NCBI GenBank assembly: GCA_009697495.1
Contig: SHUN01000179.1
Location: forward strand, 1-6,363
Source of the DNA: Bryobacterales bacterium
GTDB taxonomy: Bacteria > Acidobacteriota > Terriglobia > Bryobacterales > Bryobacteraceae
Direction of reading: 5' to 3'
DNA: 6,363 nucleotides
In this document: positions 1 to 5,863 of the stretch, piece by piece
How positions within the stretch are numbered: position 1 is the first letter of the stretch
Layout: the number at the start of each line of letters is the position of its first letter
Translations under genes and position numbers: made by a program
Notes under the pieces: model-generated
Told to the model about the DNA's origin: nothing
The model's database searches: none
The model's input: only the letters and a program-made list of their open reading frames with translations

Positions 1-715
1 GGTTGGCCGTGTGCTGCCAGAGTTGGGTGTAGGTGCCCGAGGCGAAGCCTTGTTTGACAGCGACGGCGTCGAGGCGCTTGACGAGTCCGCCCCAGCCGCC
101 GACGTCCTGCAGGCCCGCAATGACGAGCGGCAGGAAGCCGGCGACGATAAGGAAGAACTGCAGGACCTCGTTGTAAATGGCGGAAGTGAGGCCGCCGAAG
201 AAGACGTAGACGAGGACGATGGCCGCGGCGGCCAGCACCGAGGCGTCGAAGTCCCATCCAAGCAGCGCGCTAAGCAGCAGGCCGAGTGCGTAGAGCGAGA
301 CGCCGGAACTGAAAATGGTCATGGCCGCGAAGGAGAGCGCGTTCAGCCCGCGTGTCTTTTCGTCGAAGCGCAGGCGGAGATATTCGGGGACGCTGCGGGC
401 TTTCGATCCGTAATAAAACGGCATCATAAAGACGCCCACGAACAGCATCGCGGGCACTGCGCCGACCCAGTAAAAATGGGCCGTCATGATGCCGTATTTG
501 GCTCCGCTGGCCGCCATGCCCATCACTTCCTGCGCCCCCAGATTGGCCGATAGAAACGCCAGGCCGGCGATCCAGGCGGGGATGCCGTGACCGGAGTGGA
601 AGAAGTCTTCACAGGTCTTGGTCTTCTCTTTAAGAAGCCATCCGATGCCCAGCACGAAGAGCACGTAGGTGAGGATGATGGAGTAGTCGATGGGTGCGAG
701 GACTAAACGGTCCAT
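1..715 (-). CDS. Sodium:solute symporter (SSS/SGLT family), N-terminal 238 residues, runs off left edge
   Basis: Read on the minus strand from the ATG at 715-713, the frame is open for 238 codons to the window edge, so the C-terminal part is outside. The protein is strongly hydrophobic. Membrane segments are suggested at about residues 11-28, 45-75, 80-102, 124-152 and 157-202. Residues 55-75 (LSANLGAQEVMGMAASGAKYG) match the conserved early segment of SSS transporters, and GGLTSAIYNEVLQ (174-186) matches their GGL-x-A-x-x-x-(D/E)-x-x-Q signature. The family couples inward sodium flow to uptake of sugars, carboxylates or other solutes across the cytoplasmic membrane. The start lies 1 nt after the stop of the mutarotase gene, so the two are almost certainly co-transcribed and probably translationally coupled; a weak GGGA lies about 8 nt upstream. 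A sugar substrate is inferred from the mutarotase neighbour only. Family assignment is firm; substrate is unknown. Confidence 0.9.
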   Translation of the reverse strand, partial: MDRLVLAPIDYSIILTYVLFVLGIGWLLKEKTKTCEDFFHSGHGIPAWIAGLAFLSANLGAQEVMGMAASGAKYGIMTAHFYWVGAVPAMLFVGVFMMPFYYGSKARSVPEYLRLRFDEKTRGLNALSFAAMTIFSSGVSLYALGLLLSALLGWDFDASVLAAAAIVLVYVFFGGLTSAIYNEVLQFFLIVAGFLPLVIAGLQDVGGWGGLVKRLDAVAVKQGFASGTYTQLWQHTAN

Positions 716-716
716 G

Positions 717-1895
717 TTAAATTCCCGAGATTTCGACGGTGACGTCGTAGACGACTTCTTTGCCTGGGGCGAGCAGGAAGATCCCCGTGTCGCGGTCTTT
801 CCAGATGGCCTTGTTGAAGGGGTCGCCCGTGTTGAATTGAGGCTCAAGCACGATGAAGGATTTGTCCGGCGGGGCGTAGCACTGGTAGGCTTTGACGGCC
901 GGCGAGGCGCTGGTCACCTTGATGGCGAAATGGGAGGCGGGGTCGTGAATTTCGGCGGCGACAGCGCCGTTGGCGTCGCGGATCAGATCGATAAAGCAGT
1001 CGTCGAGAAACTGGTCTCCCATGGCGCGTGGCTGCCGGAAATCGTATTGGGATCCGGCTGTGGGCTGGGTGACGCCGGTGGGGAAGACGTTGTCGTAGTT
1101 GTCGACCAGGGCGAGCGTATTGGCGGGAATTTTCAGTTTCGCTTGTTTGCGATCACCGCTGGGAATGTTGAAGTAGGGATGCCAGCCGATGCCCACGGGG
1201 CAGGGTTCGGCGCCGGTGTTGACGGCCGTGACTTTCAGTACGAAGGCCTTCGTAGTTAGAGCGGCGTGAAACTGAATTTTGAGCGCGCCCGGCCATTCGG
1301 ATTGAAATGGTTTTTCCCAGGCGGCTTCGAGTGTGGCGCTGTTGGCATCGGCTTTGCTGCTAAAGATAGTGGTTCGCTGGTCGAGGAGCAGTCCGTGCAT
1401 CGCGTGGGGTTCGGCACCGGGATTCTTGCCGATCCAGTTGGCGGGGAGCTTCATTTTCTTGCCGCCGATGCTCGTTTCAATGGTACGAGTTTTAGCGTCG
1501 AACTTGCCGCGGATCCGGTTGGCGTAGGGGGCGAGAATAGCGCCGCCGTTCTTGAACGATTCGTTGCCCCGGAAGTCGTTTTCGCCATTGGTCATGAGCT
1601 TGGCGGCTTCGGCCAATGACGGCGCGGTGAACAGGTCTGTGATGCCTTTCCCGGGGATGTAGGCGCGGAGCTGCCAGGTGTTGAAACCCCGGCCAGGCAA
1701 TATTTCAGCTTCGAGAAGCATTGGTGTGCCGCCCGTTGCGGGGGCGGCGCGTTTTAGCGTGATCGCCTTTTGGCCGCCCAATGTTTCGGCGCTTTCGCTG
1801 ATGGAAAAGGCATCGGGTCTCGGGGCTTGGGAACAGGAGGCGAGTCCAAGCGTTGTTGCGGCCAGCCAGTCGCGCCGGGATTGTATTGTGGACAT
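717..1895 (-). CDS. Aldose 1-epimerase (mutarotase, GalM-like), predicted Tat-exported lipoprotein
   Basis: The 392-residue product interconverts alpha and beta anomers of aldoses such as glucose, galactose or xylose. Family landmarks appear in order: YANRIRGKF (residues 124-132, substrate-binding Arg127), HGLL (His167), GWHPYFN (His239, the usual acid catalyst) and LEPQFNTGDPFN with Glu351 as the likely catalytic base. Length beyond the usual 330-350 residues comes from the N-terminus. That end carries SRRDWL (6-11), a twin-arginine motif, and LASC (18-21), a lipobox, predicting a lipid-anchored protein outside the cytoplasmic membrane. I chose the ATG at 1895-1893 because it places this signal exactly at the N-terminus. 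The frame stays open to 2138, but those extra 81 residues look random and run over hicA. A GAGGTAAG Shine-Dalgarno-like run exists but sits unusually far (about 16 nt) upstream. First gene of a unit with the symporter. Sugar specificity cannot be read from sequence. Confidence 0.9.
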   Translation of the reverse strand: MSTIQSRRDWLAATTLGLASCSQAPRPDAFSISESAETLGGQKAITLKRAAPATGGTPMLLEAEILPGRGFNTWQLRAYIPGKGITDLFTAPSLAEAAKLMTNGENDFRGNESFKNGGAILAPYANRIRGKFDAKTRTIETSIGGKKMKLPANWIGKNPGAEPHAMHGLLLDQRTTIFSSKADANSATLEAAWEKPFQSEWPGALKIQFHAALTTKAFVLKVTAVNTGAEPCPVGIGWHPYFNIPSGDRKQAKLKIPANTLALVDNYDNVFPTGVTQPTAGSQYDFRQPRAMGDQFLDDCFIDLIRDANGAVAAEIHDPASHFAIKVTSASPAVKAYQCYAPPDKSFIVLEPQFNTGDPFNKAIWKDRDTGIFLLAPGKEVVYDVTVEISGI

Positions 1896-2103
1896 GGTAA
1901 TGGTGTATCTTACCTCAACAACGCAACAACGGTGCCTGGTTACTGGATTTTGCTGATACCAGATTTCCCCCATGGCCAAAGCACATTCAGTCATAACCCG
2001 AGAGGTTTCAATGCGCCCCAACACAGTCGCCGAGACTCTATCGGCGCCACCGGCCTGCAGAACCGCCAGGCGCCATGCCAGAATGAAAGAGGCCGCTCGA
2101 TCA
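1896..2103. other. Divergent spacer between the mutarotase and hicA
   Basis: This 208-bp stretch separates genes that point away from each other, so it should carry promoters for both. I see no strong -35/-10 pair. On the minus strand, TTGGCC (1979-1974) and TATCAG (1958-1953) are 15 nt apart, which is a poor match. On the plus strand, AAGAGG about 11 nt before the ATG at 2104 is a plausible ribosome binding site for hicA. A 5-bp inverted repeat, GGTAA (1896-1900) and TTACC (1910-1914), includes part of the mutarotase Shine-Dalgarno-like run. The plus-strand frame from an ATG at 1972 runs into hicA, but the residues before 2104 resemble no HicA N-terminus. Confidence 0.5.
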
Positions 2104-2293
2104 ATGCCCAAACAATACACCAGCCGGGAGTTGATCAAGCTGGCCGAAGAATTCCGTCAGTGTGAAGGGCGATCACCACACCTTCAAAAATCCCGCGAGC
2201 CGATTTATCGTCACCATCGTTCATCCCCAAAAAGATGTACCAGTGGGCCGGTCCGTCGACACCGTCAAGAAAATCAAACTGGAAATCAAATGA
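2104..2293 (+). pseudogene. hicA: HicA-type mRNA interferase toxin, frameshifted
   Basis: HicA toxins are small RNA-binding proteins (about 58-65 residues, dsRBD-like fold) that cleave mRNA and are held in check by HicB. The start here, MPKQYTSRELIKLAE from the ATG at 2104, is a typical HicA N-terminus. The rest, VKGDHHTFKNPASRF then VTIVHPQKDVPVG, is a typical HicA C-terminal half with the G-x-H-H active-site histidine. It lies one frame over, from about 2162 to the TGA at 2291-2293. The halves would join to about 62 residues. The linking stretch, usually about eight residues between LIKLxE and VKG, has only 13 nt here, consistent with a net loss of about 11 nt. The TGA overlaps the hicB ATG as ATGA, the normal coupling for this module. 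Probably inactive, unless the shift is a sequencing error or is bypassed in translation. Confidence 0.8.
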
Positions 2294-2535
2294 CTCGCTA
2301 TCTAATCCTGCTCGAACAAACCGAAGCCGGCTTCGCCGTGCAAGTCCCCGATCTGGCAATCAGCGCCCACGGAGAGAATATCGAAGCAGCCAAGCAAGCC
2401 GCCACCGACGCAATCCGCATTAACCTCGAAGCTTACCAGGAAGCCGGTCAACAAGTTCCCGCCGAACAAGCAATCTCAACTCACCTCGAAAATCCAGATT
2501 TCAAAGACCTGCTATTCGCCTTCATCGCGGCGTGA
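2290..2535 (+). CDS. hicB: HicB-family antitoxin
   Basis: The 81-residue product begins [20 protein letters not shown] and continues [20 protein letters not shown]. This is the compact HicB partial-RNase-H-like fold: an opening beta-strand pair with an acidic/aromatic hairpin, then the G-x-(S/N)-x-x-E-A helix. HicB neutralises HicA and, when it has an added HTH or ribbon-helix-helix domain, represses its own operon. No such domain is visible; the protein ends shortly after the core, so autoregulation is doubtful. The ATG overlaps the TGA of the hicA remnant, which fixes the start and marks the pair as one module. The same frame is open upstream through the hicA N-terminus, so a fusion of about 143 residues starting at 2104 is also possible. 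The 3' end overlaps the convergent dehydratase gene by 24 bp. The reading frame is intact although its toxin is broken. Confidence 0.87.
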   Translation: MTRYLILLEQTEAGFAVQVPDLAISAHGENIEAAKQAATDAIRINLEAYQEAGQQVPAEQAISTHLENPDFKDLLFAFIAA

Positions 2536-4455
2536 CTCCGCCTCCATCGCCCGCTTCCCCGCCGCAATCACCTCCAAAATCGCATCCACATCATAAACCG
2601 CCCCGCCCCACGATCCCCCGCTAACATCCACCAATGCCGCCCACAACCGCGTATCATCGGGCAACATCGCATCCGGCCGCAAATCATCCCGCATCGACCG
2701 CGTTGCCAACAAACGCTCCCCATCCACCAAATTGAACGACCCCTCCATCGTATTCCGGTCAATCGAAATCTCAATCAAATCCCCATCCAACACCTTCCCA
2801 ATCGGCCCCCCCGCCAGCGCCTCCGGTGACACATGCCCAATACAAGCCCCCGTCGACACCCCGCTAAACCGCGCGTCCGTAATCAACGCCACATGCTTCC
2901 CAAACGGCAAAAACTTCAACGCCGAAGTTACCTGATACGTCTCCTCCATCCCCGATCCCAGCGGCCCCCGCGAGCACAACACCATCACGTCCCCCGCCTG
3001 AATCCGCCCCTCCTTAATCGCCGCAATCGCCGCAACCTCCGATACAAACACCCGCGCCGGCCCCCGCTTCCGATACACCCCATCCGCATCGACAACCGAA
3101 GCATCAATCGCCGTAGCTTTAATCACCGAACCCTCCGGAGCCAAATTCCCCACCGGAAAACATACCGTCGAAGCCATCGCCTGATCCATCGAACGCACCA
3201 CCCGCGAAGGATCAATCCCCTCCCGCTCCGCCAACTGCCGGCGCAACCCAAACCGCCGCTCGCTCCCCTCCCACCAATCCAAAACAACGTCCAGACTACA
3301 ACCCGAAACCGTCTTCACCGAAACATCCAACAGCCCCGCCCGTCGCAAATGCAGCATCACCTCCGGCACGCCCCCAGCCATAAACACCACCACCGTCGGG
3401 AAATTCTCCGGCCCGTTCGGCAGCGCGTCCACCAAGCGCGGAACCCGCTTATTCACCCGCGCCCAATCCGCCGCCACCGGCCGCTTCAACCCCGCCTGAT
3501 GCGCCACCGCCGGCAAATGCAAAATCAAATTCGTCGACCCGCCAAACGCCGCGTGCAACACCATCGCATTCTCCAGCGACGCCCCAGTCAATATCGACGA
3601 CATCCCCCATCCCAGCTTCTCCAACTCCAACACTGCCCGCCCGCTCCGCCGCCCCATGTCCAGCCACAACGGATGCCCCGATGGCGCCAATGCCGCATGA
3701 GGCAATGTCATCCCCAATGCCTCCGCCACCACTTGCGCCGTCGCCGCCGTCCCCAAAAACTGACACCCGCCCCCCGGTGATCCGCAGGCCCGGCAGCCCA
3801 TATCCTGCGCATGTTCCAGCGTGATCTGCCCATGCGCGAATCGCGCCCCAATCGTCTGCACCTTCCCCGCGTCTTCCCCATCGGAAGGCATCAAAGTCAC
3901 GCCCCCCGGAACCAGCACGCAAGCCGTGTCCCGCTGCGCCGCCAGCGTCATCATCATCGCCGGCAACCCCTTGTCGCACGTCGCCACGCCAATCACGCCC
4001 CGCCGCGTCGGCAGCGATCGAATCAACCGCCGCATCACCATCGACGCATCGTTCCGGAAGGGCAGGGAATCGAACATCCCCGTCGTCCCCTGCGTCCGCC
4101 CGTCGCACGGATCCGTACACGCCCCCGCAAACGGTACCGCCCCTAAAGCCTTCAACTCCAACGCCGCCGCCTCCACCAGCAACCCCACTTCCCAGTGCCC
4201 CGTGTGATACCCCAGCGCCACCGGCGTCCCGTCCGGCCTTCGCACGCCCCCATGCGTCGAAAGAATCAGTATCTCCTTCCCTCGCAACAACCGCGGATCC
4301 CATCCCATCCCCGCATTCTGCGTCAAGCCGAAAATATCGCCCGAAGGCCGTTTTAACAGGTCCTCCGCCGTTATCGGCAACGAGCCAGCCGGCCCCTTAT
4401 GCGCCGGATGCAGTTCAAACAGGGAGGAGTCTTGCGATTCAAATACGTACGCCAT
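2512..4455 (-). CDS. yjhG: YjhG/YagF-type D-xylonate dehydratase (IlvD/Edd family)
   Basis: The 647-residue protein resembles E. coli YjhG/YagF (about 655 residues) along its whole length. It should dehydrate D-xylonate, or a similar aldonic acid, to a 2-keto-3-deoxy acid in the cytoplasm, a step of non-phosphorylative pentose oxidation. Landmarks: [18 protein letters not shown] (26-43), cysteine-rich [20 protein letters not shown] (113-132), TCDKG (159-163, with the lysine carbamylated in the family), [13 protein letters not shown] (224-236, cluster cysteine 231), HAAFGGSTN (301-309), [13 protein letters not shown] (502-514, metal-ligand Glu504) and [20 protein letters not shown] (526-545, catalytic Ser531). 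Cysteines fit a bound Fe-S cluster. The ATG at 4455-4453 aligns with the YjhG N-terminus; the frame opens upstream to 4605, but that part is unlike the family and overlaps the divergent antitoxin gene. No clear Shine-Dalgarno precedes it. Xylonate is inferred from subfamily; related acids such as galactonate are possible. Confidence 0.93.
   Translation of the reverse strand: MAYVFESQDSSLFELHPAHKGPAGSLPITAEDLLKRPSGDIFGLTQNAGMGWDPRLLRGKEILILSTHGGVRRPDGTPVALGYHTGHWEVGLLVEAAALELKALGAVPFAGACTDPCDGRTQGTTGMFDSLPFRNDASMVMRRLIRSLPTRRGVIGVATCDKGLPAMMMTLAAQRDTACVLVPGGVTLMPSDGEDAGKVQTIGARFAHGQITLEHAQDMGCRACGSPGGGCQFLGTAATAQVVAEALGMTLPHAALAPSGHPLWLDMGRRSGRAVLELEKLGWGMSSILTGASLENAMVLHAAFGGSTNLILHLPAVAHQAGLKRPVAADWARVNKRVPRLVDALPNGPENFPTVVVFMAGGVPEVMLHLRRAGLLDVSVKTVSGCSLDVVLDWWEGSERRFGLRRQLAEREGIDPSRVVRSMDQAMASTVCFPVGNLAPEGSVIKATAIDASVVDADGVYRKRGPARVFVSEVAAIAAIKEGRIQAGDVMVLCSRGPLGSGMEETYQVTSALKFLPFGKHVALITDARFSGVSTGACIGHVSPEALAGGPIGKVLDGDLIEISIDRNTMEGSFNLVDGERLLATRSMRDDLRPDAMLPDDTRLWAALVDVSGGSWGGAVYDVDAILEVIAAGKRAMEAESRRDEGE
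4356..4396. repeat. 41-bp direct repeat, copy 1 (inside the dehydratase gene)
   Basis: This stretch matches 5176-5216 in the same orientation at 38 of 41 positions, with 24 consecutive identical bases at the low-coordinate end. Here it encodes [13 protein letters not shown] (residues 21-33) of the dehydratase on the minus strand. Confidence 0.9.
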
Positions 4456-4467
4456 AGAGAATATCGA

Positions 4468-4473
4468 ATTATA
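4468..4473 (-). promoter_or_regulatory. Candidate -10 element (TATAAT) of the dehydratase gene
   Basis: On the minus strand a perfect TATAAT hexamer lies 12 nt before the dehydratase ATG, in the 58-bp gap between that gene and the divergent antitoxin. No good -35 is found at 17 nt; GATTCC or the nearby TTCCGC are poor matches. If used, transcription would begin only about 5-6 nt before the ATG, giving a nearly leaderless mRNA, which would agree with the missing ribosome binding site. A chance AT-rich match is the alternative. Confidence 0.35.
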
Positions 4474-4513
4474 TCCCTTTGCGATGAAGCGGAATCTGAG
4501 GTAGGGTGATGGT

Positions 4514-4702
4514 ATGCGCGAGGGGATGATGATCGATCCGTTTGAATGCACGGATGAGAGCTTCGAAGTGGACGATGCTACGGTTGCGAGGATTGAGGCG
4601 GGCATCCGCGCCGCGGATGCAGGACGCTTTGTTACCAGTGAAGAAGCGCAGAAACTCGTTCAACAGTGGATTTTCAAATTACCTATACAGAACCCGCGTT
4701 AG
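4514..4702 (+). CDS. Small antitoxin of a ParE/RelE-type toxin-antitoxin module
   Basis: The 62-residue acidic product has the core [20 protein letters not shown] followed by [15 protein letters not shown]. This I-x-x-G-I-x-x-A-D-x-G-(R/E)-x-V-x-x-E-E-(V/A) pattern is common in short antitoxins encoded directly before ParE/RelE-family toxins, and such a toxin remnant follows at once. Antitoxins of this kind bind and block the toxin through their C-terminal half and may repress the operon; no clear DNA-binding domain can be seen in this short chain. AGGG 7 nt before the ATG at 4514 supports that start; ATGs at 4526 and 4529 are alternatives. The 3' end overlaps the toxin start (GTG at 4666) by 37 bp, an arrangement usual for these modules. 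It is divergent from the dehydratase with a 58-bp gap. Its frame is intact. Family naming is tentative; the toxin context is the main support. Confidence 0.68.
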   Translation: MREGMMIDPFECTDESFEVDDATVARIEAGIRAADAGRFVTSEEAQKLVQQWIFKLPIQNPR

Positions 4703-4942
4703 CAAATTTGGAGGACATCCTCGAATGGTCCACAACAAGGCACGCTGCGACCACTCCGTCATTTTTGATGGCCCTGTTTGCTCACGTCGTCTCCTAACGA
4801 GGGCGGCCCGGCGAGTCGCCCAACGGGGATCCGCGTGCTCATCCACTCTCCTTTCCGGGTCTACTACCGAATCAAGCCAAGCCTTCGCCGTGTAGACATT
4901 CTGCACGTATGGCACGGGCGTCGGCGCGGCCCGTACTCTTGA
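4666..4942 (+). pseudogene. ParE/RelE-family toxin, frameshifted
   Basis: ParE/RelE-fold toxins (about 95-105 residues) poison gyrase or cleave ribosome-bound mRNA. From the GTG at 4666 the frame reads [20 protein letters not shown], the usual N-terminal strand and helix, continues through about residue 40 (FAHVV) and stops at TAA 4795-4797 after 43 residues. The rest of the fold lies one frame over: RVLIHSPFRVYYRI, then RRVDILHVWHGRRRGP, ending at TGA 4940-4942. These are the characteristic C-terminal strands with the basic R-x-x-R tail. The shift falls between about 4770 and 4817. Joined, the halves give about 91 residues, slightly short, so a small deletion is likely. The product should be inactive as read. 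A sequencing error, or rare recoding, would be the alternative. Confidence 0.8.
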
Positions 4943-4963
4943 TTTCGGTTCGAACCGCCGAAA
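4943..4963 (+). terminator. Weak hairpin just after the toxin remnant
   Basis: TTTCGG (4943-4948) and CCGAAA (4958-4963) can pair across a 9-nt loop, beginning right after the toxin stop. The alternative perfect palindrome CGGTTCGAACCG (4946-4957) overlaps it. No run of T follows, so this is not a standard intrinsic terminator; the position is the main argument. Confidence 0.25.
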
Positions 4964-5079
4964 CGATCCTGGCCGCGGTTCGCCCCGCCCACTCGCCGCC
5001 GTCACCGCCCCAATTCCGCTATACCGAGCCCCTCCCCCAAAGGCAGCGTTCAGTCAAAGCACCGCACCCGCGTCTCGAA

Positions 5080-5112
5080 TTCCCGTATCATCGCTCCAAT
5101 CGGTAACGGGAA
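5080..5112. other. Inverted repeat with 7-bp arms in the tail-to-tail spacer
   Basis: TTCCCGT (5080-5086) and ACGGGAA (5106-5112) are perfect reverse complements around a 19-nt loop. It lies about 110 bp past the response-regulator stop. It could slow transcription from either side, but the loop is long and no T-tract follows, so chance is a fair explanation. Confidence 0.25.
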
Positions 5113-5175
5113 CCTTCCTGCGTTAATTCCTAATCCTTGCCGCCGCCGCCCAGGACTTCCGCGCAGCCATCACCG

Positions 5176-5216
5176 ACAGGTCCTCCGCCGTTATCGGCAG
5201 CGAGCCCGCCGGTCCC
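5176..5216. repeat. 41-bp direct repeat, copy 2 (relic of a dehydratase N-terminus)
   Basis: Copy 2 of the 4356-4396 segment. On the minus strand it still reads [13 protein letters not shown]. All three differences from copy 1 are synonymous: GGG/GGA, GCT/GCG and TTG/CTG. After it the frame reads unrelated residues and stops within about 20 codons. It begins 5 nt after the response-regulator stop and happens to be in that gene's frame. It looks like a relic of a second YjhG-type dehydratase gene, not a fresh copy of the neighbour. Confidence 0.75.
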
Positions 5217-5221
5217 ACGCA

Positions 5222-5863
5222 TCAGGCGATAATCCCCTTTCTCACCGCATACAAAACGATCTCCGCCGTATTATGCAAACTCAACTTCTGCATCAATTTC
5301 AACCGGTGCGTTTCCACTGTCGACAAACTCAAATTCAGCACCGCCGCCGCTTCTTTGTTTGACCTCCCTTCGGCCAATAACTGCAGCACTTCCTTCTCCC
5401 GGTCCGACAAGATATCGTAGGAATCCTCCAGCCCCCGCTGTTTCAAATGCCGCACATAATCGGCCAGCAGGATACTGCTGATAGCCGGGCTGAAAAAGCT
5501 CCGCCCTCCAGCCACCGCCCGCACCGCCGGCAACAAATCCTCTTCCGTCGCCTCTTTCAATAGATACGCCCGCGCCCCCGCCGTCAACGCCCTCACCACA
5601 TACGACTCATCCGCATACATGCTCAAAATACTCACCTTCAATTCCGGAAACGCCTTCATGGCCTGCGCCGTCACTTCTATCCCATTCAACATCGGCATCG
5701 CCACGTCCAATATCGACATGTCCGGCCGCAACGCCTCCAGCAATTTCAACGCCTCCCGCCCATTCGACGCCTCTCCCACCACTTCCACTCCCGGCTCCGT
5801 ATCCAACAGCGATCGCATGCCGCGCCGCACAATTCCATGGTCATCCGCTAACAGAATACGCAC
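5222..5863 (-). CDS. NarL/FixJ-family response regulator (receiver plus LuxR-type HTH)
   Basis: The 213-residue protein has a receiver domain (about 1-120) and a LuxR/GerE-type helix-turn-helix (about 151-208). The acidic pair Asp7-Asp8, the phospho-acceptor Asp53 in ILDVAMPMLNG, Ser81 in the usual Thr/Ser place and Lys103 are all present, so phosphorylation should work. The HTH includes LSDREKEVLQLLAEGRSNKE (152-171) and the recognition helix around LSTVETHRLKLMQKL (180-194). On phosphorylation by the partner kinase it should dimerise and bind promoter DNA. The start is GTG at 5863-5861, with GGGAG 6 nt upstream, inside the kinase gene's 3' end; the two genes overlap by 23 bp, so they are translationally coupled. 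The length is normal. Its targets are not identifiable; the adjacent dehydratase unit is only one possibility. Confidence 0.95.
   Translation of the reverse strand: MRILLADDHGIVRRGMRSLLDTEPGVEVVGEASNGREALKLLEALRPDMSILDVAMPMLNGIEVTAQAMKAFPELKVSILSMYADESYVVRALTAGARAYLLKEATEEDLLPAVRAVAGGRSFFSPAISSILLADYVRHLKQRGLEDSYDILSDREKEVLQLLAEGRSNKEAAAVLNLSLSTVETHRLKLMQKLSLHNTAEIVLYAVRKGIIA

Larger units (their letters stand above)
4943..5221. other. Spacer with no convincing gene
   Basis: This 279-bp stretch lies between the end of the broken toxin (plus strand) and the end of the response regulator (minus strand), so it is a tail-to-tail region where terminators are expected. It holds two possible hairpins (4943-4963 and 5080-5112) and the second copy of the 41-bp dehydratase repeat (5176-5216). 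No frame in it gives a recognisable protein, and no T-tract terminator is visible on either strand. Confidence 0.6.

Noticed and set aside
11..553. Long plus-strand open frame
   Set aside because: It is antisense to the symporter, whose membrane segments and SSS signature are clear. The plus-strand translation is low-complexity and acidic.
690..1619. Plus-strand open frames of 189 and 117 codons
   Set aside because: They are mirror frames of the mutarotase gene, rich in Gly/Val/Asp with no domain.
1896..1962. dif-like or attachment site near the skew reversal
   Set aside because: Only 5-bp arms are found (GGTAA/TTACC; CTGGT/ACCAG). Nothing approaches the two 11-bp half-sites with a 6-bp centre expected for XerCD recombination.
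1972..2103. Plus-strand coding start at 1972 upstream of hicA
   Set aside because: The added residues are arginine-rich and unlike HicA or HicB. The typical HicA N-terminus begins at 2104.
1896..2138. N-terminal extension of the mutarotase to a start at 2138
   Set aside because: The extra 81 residues lack family similarity, run across the spacer and hicA, and would bury the Tat/lipobox signal internally. The ATG at 1895 explains the signal.
2833..3780. 315-codon plus-strand open frame
   Set aside because: It is antisense to the dehydratase and yields an Arg/His/Pro-rich translation typical of a GC-rich shadow frame.
3449..4303. 284-codon minus-strand open frame
   Set aside because: It is an out-of-frame shadow inside the dehydratase gene, Gly/Asp/Ala-rich, without motifs.
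4670..4800. Programmed frameshifting as the way the broken toxins are expressed
   Set aside because: No slippery heptamer with a following structure, and no rare-codon/stop shift site, is evident. In both toxins the conserved spacing is also shortened, which fits deletion better.
4679..5005. 108-codon minus-strand open frame
   Set aside because: It is antisense to the ParE/RelE-type toxin remnant, which has recognisable conserved strands; the minus-strand product matches nothing.
5132..5223. Small frame of about 30 codons starting at an ATG that overlaps the response-regulator stop (TGATG)
   Set aside because: The translation is glycine-rich low complexity. The DNA is better explained as a dehydratase relic read in another frame.
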